NCBI GenBank assembly: GCA_027604665.1
Contig: JADGIZ010000129.1
Location: 1 to 24,101, forward strand
Length of the DNA: 24,101 nt
DNA from: Polyrhizophydium stewartii
Lineage: Eukaryota > Chytridiomycota > Chytridiomycetes > Rhizophydiales
Direction: 5' to 3'
Made by a program: the position numbers and the translations under genes. This document shows, one piece after another, positions 1-8,746 of the stretch. Below the pieces are notes generated by a model. The model worked only from the letters and a program-made list of their open reading frames with translations. It did not search any database and was not told the DNA's origin. Within the stretch, counting starts at the first letter, position 1. The number at the start of each line of letters is the position of its first letter.

Positions 1-714
1 GCGGCGCTGCGCGAGTCGGCACCCAAGAACGGCGCCGACTTCGCCGACCCGACCAAGCGCAAGAAGGAGCGCATCCTCTTTGCCCCAGACGGACGTGTGC
101 TGCAAAAGAACGAGGGCAAGTACCTCTTCAAGTGGCACTCGACCCCGAGCACGCTCGTGCTCACGGTCGAGATCTCCAAATTCCTCGACACGAGCCTGAT
201 CGACGTCGACGTCCACCCGACCTGGATCCGCGTCACCATCAAGGCAAAGATCCTGCAGCTCGTGATGGAGGAGGAGGTCCAGACAACCAACGTTGCGTGC
301 GAGCGCAGCAAGCTGACCGGCCAGTTGGCCGTCACAATGGTCAAGGCCAGCGTCGTGGGCGACGTCCACGAGATCCGCAGCCGCGAGCGCCTGCTTGCCG
401 AACAGCAGGCCGCCAAGGCCGCCGAGGCTGCCGAGGCCAATGCCAAGGCAGCACGGCCTCGCGGCGCAAGAACAAACCCGCTTTCGCGTTCGTCTCTTCG
501 CCAAACCCTCGAGCCGTCGGGCGACTCCAAAGGCCGCCTGGATTACAAGAACATTTTCCGCGAGCAGGCCACGCACAAGACTGCGCCGGACTCGCGGCTG
601 CTGATGCCAGGCGCTCTGGCGCAGAGCAAGATCGTCGACGCGCCAATCATCGCGGCCGACATTGCACCCGACGAGACTTTCCGAGACAACCCGGACGTCC
701 CGCCCCTTTGCTGA
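1..714 (+). CDS. DNAAF11: DNAAF11 / LRRC6 (protein tilB homologue), C-terminal part
   Basis: The frame is open from base 1, so the 5' part, including the expected leucine-rich repeats, lies outside the window; 237 residues are visible. The family is a cytoplasmic assembly factor for axonemal dynein arms, needed for motile cilia. The visible part holds the CS/p23-like domain: YLFKWHS, then LVLTVEISKFLDTSLIDVDV, HPTWIRVTIKAKILQL and the ERSKLTGQLAVTM block, in family order. An Ala-rich helical linker follows. The protein ends with DNPDVPPL just before the stop, resembling the conserved C-terminus of animal LRRC6. No intron is seen in this part. The next gene starts only 83 bp downstream on the same strand. 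Its presence implies a flagellated life stage. Confidence 0.88.
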   Translation, partial: AALRESAPKNGADFADPTKRKKERILFAPDGRVLQKNEGKYLFKWHSTPSTLVLTVEISKFLDTSLIDVDVHPTWIRVTIKAKILQLVMEEEVQTTNVACERSKLTGQLAVTMVKASVVGDVHEIRSRERLLAEQQAAKAAEAAEANAKAARPRGARTNPLSRSSLRQTLEPSGDSKGRLDYKNIFREQATHKTAPDSRLLMPGALAQSKIVDAPIIAADIAPDETFRDNPDVPPLC

Positions 715-797
715 CATTCAGTCCTTGCTGCAATGAACCAGCGGCCAGACGCGGTTTGGTGGATTTTACTCGGGGTCCAGAATCCGACGACACCGCG

Positions 798-3700
798 ATG
801 CGCCGCGAAGCGACGGCGCAGCACAAGTACGGCCGCCTTCTGTCGCGCGCCGAGTTCGAGCGCATGCATCCCGCGCACCAGCACGCCTGGAAGCCACACC
901 CTCCCCCGACTGCGAGAGCTGCAGGGCAGCGCGACTCGGTCCCTCAGCCGCGCTCTCGCCAGGGAGAGGCGGATCAGGCTCGCGGCCAAAAGTCTGTCTC
1001 ACGGCCCGGCGGCCATCGGACCACGCACCACAGGATACCAAGGGTTTACAGCTCGCCCGAAGCCGCACCCGACGCCATCCACAGGCTTTCAGGGGCTGGA
1101 GGGCCGCACGAGCCTGAATACATCGAGGCGAGCCACCCCGCCCCCGAGGGATCTCAGTCCCCACCCGACGGCTCAGAAAGCAGCGATCTCGTCGAGGCTG
1201 CCATCAGTCTGGCGTCAGCGACCGACCTGTTTCGTCCCGCCTCCAGCAGCATCACGTCATCCACCGCACCTGGCGTGGATGGCGCTGACGTCGAACTGGA
1301 CGCATGCGACTACGACCTCGACCCGCTGGTCGACCTGTTTGCGCTCTACACCCGCATCAAGGAGCGGCGCATAAAGGAGTCGGCCAACGCTGACAAGCGC
1401 GAAAAGAGCAAGTGGGCTCTCTTTATGGTACACCGAGCGAGGCCTGATCACCTCGCAACGCACACGGATCTGACCATGTGCTGATTGCAGAAACTGGCCC
1501 GCGAGAAGAAAGGTTTGTCCTGGCGGCACGGTCGCAATCTGCGATGCCGGGCTGATGCGAGGCCAGAGCAAGCCATGGCCGCCGCCGCGGCAGCAGCAGC
1601 CGCAAAGAAAAGCGCTCGGACAAAGGACGGTGGCTGTGAATACGAGGACAGCATGCAGCATGCGCTGGCGGTTGCAAACGACTGCATCAGCGCGAGCTCG
1701 CAGACAATCACTGCTCTGGACGCCAGGAACTTCCTGTCAGGTGACATGCACCGGGGACATCCGTTCTGGGTAAGATCCTGCATGATCACTCACTCTTGCG
1801 ACGCAGACCATCGCGGAAGGGCCTTGAGCGTCGACATTGAGCGAGAAGTCGACGAGTTCCTGCGTGCGCGCCAGCAGGCACTTGCGTCGCGCGGAGTTCC
1901 GCCACGGCTTCGAAGCCCACGCCCACTTGCTGTTGTCTCCGACCAGCCGCCTGCCCCGCGTTGGTGCGCTTCGCCCGCAAATCGCTCCCTCGAGCCTCGG
2001 CTGCTGACCAGTGAGCCGAGCAGGCCTGAGGACATGGCCTGCATTCTCCCTTCTCCGGACCTGATCTGCTGCACTATCGAACAACCGGAGCCATATCATG
2101 TGAGCATGGGCACGGCTGAGCCCCCGACCCACACGCAGCCATCTCAGCCACCCGAGCTCGTCTTCCGCGCGCGCTTCGATGGCACCGACGCCGTGAGTGC
2201 CGCCAGCGAGCGATCCGCCAGAGCATGGACTAAAATGCGGGCATCGTCACACTTACAGCAGCCGTTCTACATTCCCCGGTCCATCAACGACGACTCGCTC
2301 GTGTTCGAGTCGCGCTTCGAGAGCGGCAATCTCAAGGCAGCAACTAGGATGTGCGTCTCAGAAGGCTGGGCGTCCGGATCAACCGCTTTGCACGCCGAAT
2401 GCGCTGACATTTGATCATGCCAGCGGGCCGGCCGAGTATAATCTCGAGATCCGCAAAGACCTCCACACTTCAGGTTAGCTTGCTTGACGCACGAACCTTG
2501 CCATTCCGCCAGAACCGACTAACGCTGCCCTCGCAATCTGCAGGACACACGCAGTGGTTTTACTTTCAGCTCCAGAACATGTGCGGCAACCGTGAATACA
2601 CATTCCACATCACGAATCTCATGAAGCCTCGGTGTCTGTACACGCAGGGCATGCAGCCGCTGATCTACTCGCAGCGGCAGGCGCGATTCCAAGGTCTGCA
2701 CGCACGTTTCAACCTTGATGTTGGTGGCCGATGCGTCACCGGGCTGACTCGCAGGCGGCAGGCATCGGCTGGACGCGCGCCGGCTCGCGCTTCGACTATT
2801 CGCGGAATCCACAAACGGCGGGTGCGGACGGCGCGTCCAAGCGACCCACGTTCACGCTCACGTTTGCTTTGGCGTTTCCACGTGAGATGCAGCGGTAGAA
2901 AGTGCTGATCCATCCCAAAAGCTGACGGTCTTGCCTTTCAGACGACGACGATACGGTTCTTGTCGCGCACTGCTACCCATACACATACAGCGATCTGCAG
3001 CGGTGAGACACTGATGCGGCCTGGCGAAGAGTAGAAAACCTCTCACGTCTCGCGAATAGATACATTGCGTCTGTCAAGGCCGACGCGAGAAAGTCAGAGT
3101 TCTTCAGGCACAGGGTGCTGTGCAAGACGCTCTGCCAGAACAAGTGGGGATGCGCTCCATCGAACTCGTGCGGCCAACCGTCGCCGCGCTGACACGCTGT
3201 CCAGTATCGATCTGCTCACCATCACCAACAAAGCCAGCGATCCGGACGAGCTCAGTGCCCGGCGCGGCATCGTTCTGACGGCGCGCGTGCACCCGGGCGA
3301 AACCAACTCAAGCTGGATGATGCAGGCATGCAGTGCAAGCTCAAAATATGCCCAGAGAAGGCACAACGCTGACCTGCGCCTTCTCACCGCAGGGCTTCTT
3401 CGACTTTGTCCTCGGCGAGTCGCCCCAGGCCGAGTATTTGCGCAAGCACTTTATCTTCAAGGTGATTCCGATGCTCAATCCCGACGGCGTCATTGTGGGC
3501 AACCACCGGTGCAACCTCAAGGGATACGACTTGAACCGCCAGTGGGGTATGGCCGACAATGGCATCGAGTTTGCTCCTGAAATCTGGCATGCTCGGCACA
3601 TGATCACAGAGTTTTCGAGGACGCGGCCGCTTGTGCTGTATTGCGATCTGCACGGGCACAAGTGAGTGCATGCGGGCCGGTGCGACTTGTTCGTTTCCGA

Positions 3701-4957
3701 TTGTTGAGATGCCGAATGCCAGCCGCAAGCACGGGGCGTTTCTGTACGGATGCCACAATGACGCCGACGAGCGGCTGCGCTTCATCGAGCGCGTGTTTCC
3801 GTTCATGCTCTCCCAGCGACTGCCATCATGCATCTTTTTCAAGCGATGCCAGTTCCAGATGCAGCGCCGCAAGGAGGGCACGAGCCGGGTGCGTGGGTGG
3901 CGGTGAGACACGGCGGGTAAGATCCTGATCTGACCGCCAGTGCTCGCCAGATCTCGCTGCGCAGGTCGCTGCCCGTCGTCAACTCATTTACTCTCGAGGC
4001 GTCGTTCTGCGGGACCGATCTTAGCGCTCGCGGGGCATACCAGTTCCAGATCAAGGACTATGTGGCCATCGGCGAGGCGACCGGGTTGGCCATCTATGAC
4101 TTTCTGATGTCCGATGACGAGCGCGCGCCGTCAGACACTGCCGAGATGCTTCCGAGCGAGCATGCGCGCAGCGTCTTTGCGACCATCAAGCAGCAGATGA
4201 TCAAGGGAGACACCAACGTCATGCCCGAAGCAAGGTGCATCTGCCCTGACCTGCGCCAGCCAGGATGATGCTTCTTCTGACGCTCAAACAGCGAGTCATC
4301 CGACACGACCTCGGACGACGAGAAGCTGCGGATAAAGCCGAAGAAGGCCAAGAAAAAGACCAAGAAGGCGCACGCACCGTCCGCCGGCACCCGAGCTGCG
4401 TCTCAAAACCAATCGAGATCCTCGGGACACGAGCGTCGCGGCCGAGACTCGTCAACGTCCGAGCCAAAGCCGGGCGGCAGACCGGCGCGGCCGCGGTCTG
4501 CCCTCTCGACAACATCGTCGTCGTCGTCGCTGGCCTCGTCGTCGTCGAGCCTGGGCAGCAGCAGCAGCAGCTCGGCGACAATGCGCGGCCAGGTGAGCTC
4601 CCAGGCGCGACCCGGGTCAAGCTCGCGACATTCCAGCGATGCTGATGCGGATCGCAGCCGCCATTCCGCCCGCGCACGAGCGCGACAGTGCAGGAGCGGC
4701 GAGCACGGCTCGAGGAGCGCAAGGTGGTCCAGGTGCCTACCAAGATCGAGCCACGCCGGCCCGCGGCGGCCCTGTCGAGCGTCGTGCTGAACCCGCCTGT
4801 GAACCCGCTGATTGTGCCCCATGTCCACTTTGGCGGGTCGATGCACAGCGGGCTGCGGTCCGAGTGCCCGATCCACGGGCTGGCCCACCCGCACAAGTCG
4901 ACGACCTTTGGCAGCTCGGGCACGCTGGCTGCCGAGTGGATGCGCTATGCACACTGA
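798..4957 (+). CDS. Cytosolic carboxypeptidase, CCP2/CCP3 (AGBL2/3) type, tubulin deglutamylase
   Basis: M14 zinc carboxypeptidase; the family removes glutamates from tubulin tails, mainly in axonemes. Exons: 798-1427, 1491-1512, 1567-1740, 1807-2192, 2259-2350, 2424-2473, 2544-2693, 2762-2881, 2942-3002, 3060-3143, 3205-3325, 3393-3661, 3723-3902, 3965-4234, 4292-4592, 4658-4957, giving 1069 aa. The N-domain has PFYIPRSINDDSLVFESRFE and HTQWFYFQL. Zinc ligands are HPGE (about H619, E622) and the His of CDLHGH (about H717). NPDGV, DLNRQW and KEGTSR follow, and the catalytic Glu is in NSFTLEASF (about E791). The N-terminal 400 residues are poorly conserved, so the start (first in-frame ATG after DNAAF11) and the first four introns are less sure. 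The tail is Ser-rich with a KPKKAKKKTKK patch. The intron at 3326 needs a GC donor. Neighbouring DNAAF11 fits a ciliary role. Confidence 0.9.
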
Positions 4958-5017
4958 ATGAACGGGCGGCGGGGGAGACAAACCCGGCGCTTTCGGCACT
5001 TCTCTGGCTGACACCCG

Positions 5018-5887
5018 ATGATGCCGACGGCCTCCTCCCTCGCGCACGGTTTGGCGGCGGCGGCAGCGCGTCGCGGGCTCGGCCGGGCCTGCAGCGCGGG
5101 CACCGGCGCGGGCCTTGGCGCCCGCTCGTGGATCGGCCTGCATGCCGCGGGCCCGCTGCGGCAGCCGCTGCGGCCGCCGCTGTCGCCTCGCGCGCGCTGG
5201 GCGACGACGGCGTCGCAGGCGTCGCAGCCCGTGACGGCGGCCGAGCGCATGCGCGCCGAGCGGGACCTCAACATGCGCTCGACCATCAACTACGTCAGCG
5301 CTGTCCTCCTCACGCTCCTCGGCCTTTCGTATGCCGCCGTTCCGCTGTACAAGATGCTGTGTTCCGAGACGGGCCTCGACGGCACGCCCATCACATCGCT
5401 CGGCCACAAGTTCGAGCCCGAGAGCATGGTGCCCGTGGCCGGCGCGCGGCCGATCCGCATCCTCTTTGACTCGTCCGTGGCCGACACCATGAAGTGGAAG
5501 TTCACGCCTGAGACCCGCCAGATCCATGTCGTCCCGGGTGAGACGGCCCTGGCCTTTTTCCAGGCCAAGAACCCCTCCGACGAGGACATTGTCGGCATCT
5601 CGACGTACTCGGTCACGCCCGCCAAGGCCGCCCAGTACTTTAACAAGATCCAGTGCTTCTGCTTCGAGGAGCAGAAGCTCGCCGCCGGCGAGGAGATTGA
5701 CATGCCCGTCTTCTTTTACGTCGACCCCGAGTTTGCGTACGACCCGTGGATGTCGGACGTCAAGACCATCACGCTGCATTACACCTTCTTCAAGAGTGAG
5801 TGCGGCATGCCCGCCTGCGTGGCACTCGCTCGGGCCGAATGCGTGCTAACCCGTCCGATCCGACTCTGCACAGGCAAGTACCAGTGA
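5018..5887 (+). CDS. COX11: COX11, copper chaperone for cytochrome c oxidase
   Basis: Exons 5018-5795 and 5874-5887 (intron 78 nt, donor GTGAGT, branch GCTAAC) give 263 aa. COX11 inserts copper into the CuB site of Cox1 and is anchored in the mitochondrial inner membrane facing the intermembrane space. The first 75 residues are rich in Ala and Arg without acidic residues, as in a mitochondrial presequence. One membrane helix lies at about 89-110 (NYVSAVLLTLLGLSYAAVPL). The conserved Cys follows it in LYKMLC (about C115), and the copper-binding CFCF motif is at about C213/C215. The C-terminus LHYTFFKSKYQ matches the family once spliced. The second of two adjacent in-frame ATGs could also serve as start. 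The gene converges on PPP4R2, with 132 bp between the two stops. Confidence 0.95.
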   Translation: MMPTASSLAHGLAAAAARRGLGRACSAGTGAGLGARSWIGLHAAGPLRQPLRPPLSPRARWATTASQASQPVTAAERMRAERDLNMRSTINYVSAVLLTLLGLSYAAVPLYKMLCSETGLDGTPITSLGHKFEPESMVPVAGARPIRILFDSSVADTMKWKFTPETRQIHVVPGETALAFFQAKNPSDEDIVGISTYSVTPAKAAQYFNKIQCFCFEEQKLAAGEEIDMPVFFYVDPEFAYDPWMSDVKTITLHYTFFKSECGMPACVALARAECVLTRPIRLCTGKYQ

Positions 5888-6019
5888 TTTTGGATCGTTT
5901 CCTTCTTTCCCCAAGCAGCAGATTGAAACTGCGGCTCCACAAGTTGAATGTCACTCGATGCGATGCAGTGCGATGCTGGCAGGGACGGCGCCCGCGAGGG
6001 CTCCGTTGCAGCGCTGTGT

Positions 6020-7039
6020 TTAATCTGTTTCCATGGCATCAAACGATCCGGACCGGGCCGCGGCCGGCGTCTGCGACCGCGGGGGTTCACGCCGCGCACT
6101 TGAGCGGGATCCGTCAGCTGTGTCGTCCACCACCGCGTCGCCGGCGTCTCCCGCATCCGCATGCGCTGGATCCTGCGGGTCAGGTACCTGGGCTATGCCG
6201 GCTTGCGCCGAGTCGGGCGTGGTCTCCTGCGTCGTCGCCGATGCGGCGGCCGACACCTCTGATGCGTCCGCCGGTGCAGCGGCCGGAGATGCCTCTGAAG
6301 AAGCCCGAGCCGCGGCAGCCGGCACGTCGACAGAGATCTCGCTTGTGCTTGTCGTGACCATGACGACCTTTTCGAGCGCGTGCAGATACTTCCAGAGCGA
6401 CCGGTGGTTCTGCGTTGGCCGCACGGCGAGCTCACAGATGCGCTGGATCGTGAACGGCGGACTGCGCGGTCATCAGCTCTGGCGGGTGATCCCCAGGCGC
6501 GGGGCGTGCTGCGGCTCGCCCACCTCGGCAGCAGATCTAGCGCCTCGACGATGCGCTCTTCGTAGTCCTGGATGGCCTCCTTACTGCGTGGATCTGCGGC
6601 CACCGGGCCGTTGGACACCTGAGCGGCCTGAGCTGCCTCTGGAGTCGATGTCGCCGACGAGGCCGGCGCCTCGGACGAGGAGCCCGGGAAGTTGTGGATG
6701 TTGCTGAGCAGCTTGGTCTTGACGAGCTCGCGCAGCATGTCCCATGGATGGCTGCACACGGCGCTCGCGGCGTCAGCGGGCAGCCGTCGACAGCCGACTC
6801 GCACAGCATGCTCAGCGTGCAGGCTCACCGGACTTGTGCGGTGTCGGCGATCGACTCGAGGATCCGCTCATGCTCTGGCGAGGGCTGTCAGAAACGAGTG
6901 GGCGAGGGCAGCGTTGGCTGCCTGCGGTGGCCCTCGTGCGGGCATGCGGCTCTCTACGAGGGCACCACACACCGGGCGTCCATGCCTGCTCCTCTGCGAG
7001 CACGTTGGCGACGTCAGCGTCGTCACGGAGGAAGCGCAT
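6020..7039 (-). CDS. Protein phosphatase 4 regulatory subunit 2 (PPP4R2/Psy4 family)
   Basis: Exons on the minus strand are 7039-6973, 6874-6829, 6751-6524 and 6461-6020, giving 260 aa. The family targets the PP4 catalytic subunit, with roles in DNA-damage recovery and centrosome function. Family marks are PEHERILESIADTAQVRHPW followed by LRELVKTKLLSNI, then EERIVEALDLL and, across the last intron, PPFTIQRICELAVRPTQ and LHALEKVVMV. The last 110 residues are an Ala/Asp/Ser-rich acidic tail, as in other members. The start is the ATG at 7039 (MRFLRDD). The first intron (6875-6972) uses donor GTGTGT, and its acceptor is the next AG after a CTGACAG. An acceptor ten bases upstream would instead need a GC donor. 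The start and first exon are the weakest parts. Confidence 0.82.
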
Positions 7040-7679
7040 GCGCGCCGCCCACGCCAGACCCCGCGACGGCCTTGCGGCTGGCCGCTGGCCGCGAGGCCAG
7101 GCTGCGGGAACGATCATCCAGCAAAGGCTCCACACCTGTCGGCCCGCCGAGCATGTGGGCCATGTCGGTTCCGCGAAGCGCTGGCGGCCGGGTTGTCGAC
7201 GACGGGGCGAAGCGCAACTTCCGCCCGAGCAGGCGGCGCGGTTGGTACCCCGGAGCCGCAGATGGCACCACACCTGCATCGAGGACTCTTCAAGACCACC
7301 GCGGCCGTCATCTGGCGAGGCGCTGTCGTCCAACTGCGGAGCCAGGCGGCGCTGCCGATGCAGGCTGCGATCCATCTATCTCTGCATCGCAGCCAAGCGA
7401 ACCCAGAAAGTGGAATGGCGCGGATCCAGGCCGCAGCGTGGCCCGAGACACACCGGCGCGCTGCATGCGCACCGCCCCAACAGCCCCATCTTGTGGGTCC
7501 CACCCGCTCGCCCGCTGCCTCGCTTGCAGCGGTCGCCGCGCTCGACCCAGTGCTCCACGGCCCTCGTGTGTGTGTTGAAGGGGGGCGAAGCCCCCGCTTT
7601 ATTATGCTCCACGGCCCTCAGGATCGCGACTCGACTTGGACTCGGGCACATTCGACGACGCCTGCACCAGCACGAGACC
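7040..7679. promoter_or_regulatory. Divergent intergenic region between PPP4R2 and NFU1
   Basis: This 640-bp stretch lies between the two divergent start codons and must contain both promoters. I found no conserved protein family in any frame; the long open frames here look like products of high GC. No tRNA-like fold was seen. The only clear structure is the hairpin and direct repeat at 7551-7619. An unrecognised upstream exon of either neighbour cannot be excluded. Confidence 0.45.
7551..7619. repeat. 15-bp direct repeat flanking a small GC hairpin
   Basis: The 15-mer tgctccacggccctc occurs at 7551-7565 and again, perfectly, at 7605-7619. The 39 bases between hold a (GT)4 run, the perfect 6-bp stem gggggc-gaa-gccccc (7581-7595) and an AT-rich ctttatta. 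The arrangement looks like a short insertion flanked by a duplicated target, or a replication-slippage duplication. No open reading frame is involved. Confidence 0.6.
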
Positions 7680-8656
7680 ATGCGCACCGCACTGGCTGCT
7701 GCCGCTGCTGCCGCCGCTGCCGCCGCCCGCACGACGGGCGTGCGCTCCGCACTCACGGCCGCCGCACCGGCGCTCTCTGCCGCCCGCCGCGCCGGCATGC
7801 ACACGCTCTCGGCGCCGCTCCGCCCGGCCCGCGCGACGACGAGCGGCCTCGGCCGACAGCCGGTGCTGGCCTCCCAGCGTGAGCGACGCTCTGGCTGAAC
7901 GCAAGCTCGGCATGCGCGATGCCTCTGCAGGCACCGTCCACGCTGGCCGCTTGCCGCAGACCGCCGCTGACAGGCGCATGCCGCCGCCGATTCGCTCGCG
8001 CAGGCCGCTCCATGTTCATCCAGACCGAGGCGACGCCCAACCTCGACTCGATCAAGTTCAAGCCGGGCCAGCTGGTGCTGCCCAAGGGCACGACGGGCAC
8101 GGTCGAGTTCATGAGCGGCCGCGAGTCGCTGCGCTCGCCGCTCGCGGCGGCACTGTTCCGCATCGACGGCGTCAAGTCGGTGCTGTACGGCAGCGACTTC
8201 ATCACCGTCAGCAAGGCGCCCGACGCCGCCTGGCAGATCCTCAAGCCCGACATCTTTGGGGCCATCATGGACTTTTACTCGTCTGGCAACCCGCTGTTCA
8301 AGGACGCCTTCGAGGGCCCCAAGGACACGCAGATCCTGCCCGAGGACTCGGAGACCGTGGCCATGATCAAGGAGCTGCTCGACACCCGCATCCGCCCCAC
8401 GATCCAGGAGGACGGCGGCGACATCGAGTACGTCGGCTTCGAGGACGGCATCGTGCGCCTGCGCCTGCGCGGCTCGTGCCGCACGTGCGACTCGTCCGTC
8501 GTCACCCTCAAGAACGGCATCGAGAACATGCTCATGCACTACATCCCCGAGGTCGCCGCCGTCGAGCAGGTGCTCGACCCCGAGGAGGCGGTCTCGCAGC
8601 GCGAGTTCCAGAAGCTGGAGGAGTCGCTGCGCAAGGAGAGCGGCGAGGCCGCCTGA
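7680..8656 (+). CDS. NFU1: NFU1, mitochondrial iron-sulfur cluster carrier
   Basis: Exons 7680-7878 and 8001-8656 give 284 aa. NFU1 passes 4Fe-4S clusters to client enzymes such as lipoyl synthase in the mitochondrial matrix. The N-terminus is an Ala/Arg-rich presequence. Exon 2 opens with [12 protein letters not shown], the start of the Nfu N-terminal domain, which includes [17 protein letters not shown] and [15 protein letters not shown]. The C-terminal NifU-like domain has [19 protein letters not shown], then the cluster-binding CxxC in GSCRTCDSS and LKNGIENML. In the intron (122 nt) the AG within gctgacag at 7967-7973 would also keep frame (adding nine residues), but it sits too close to the branch site, so the AG at 7999-8000 is preferred. 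The gene converges on TSC2, with 90 bp between stops. Confidence 0.95.
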
Positions 8657-8746
8657 CCCATCCTCATGTCTGTTTAACTGCCAATGAAGGCCCTCGGGCG
8701 AGCTGCGGGCTGCTGCGCTGCAATGGCTGCAAAATGGCGCATCTGT

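Noticed and set aside
1575..1607. Polyalanine-coding GCN run as a trinucleotide repeat
   Set aside because: The codons vary (gcc, gcg, gca), so it is not a pure microsatellite, only a short Ala-rich linker in the carboxypeptidase N-terminal region.
1770..1806. A 37-nt intron starting with the canonical GTAAGA
   Set aside because: Its removal shifts the frame into a stop (GGG CCT TGA). The 66-nt intron 1741-1806 with donor GTGACA keeps frame and fits the usual length.
2100..2141. Possible 42-nt intron (GTGAGC ... ACGCAG) in the carboxypeptidase gene
   Set aside because: It would keep frame but is shorter than any other intron in the window, and the surrounding region is not conserved enough to decide; left as exon.
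4403..5779. 458-codon minus-strand open frame across the carboxypeptidase end and COX11
   Set aside because: It runs antisense to two convincing plus-strand genes and reads as Arg/Gly/Leu-rich low-complexity sequence.
6885..6985. A GC-AG intron at the start of PPP4R2 (CAG|GCATGG to ctgacag)
   Set aside because: The acceptor AG would lie only three bases from the branch site. The GT-AG alternative 6875-6972 keeps the frame and uses a better-placed AG.
7376..8539. 387-codon minus-strand open frame opposite NFU1
   Set aside because: It is a shadow of the NFU1 coding sequence extended through a GC-rich intergenic region; no recognisable domain.
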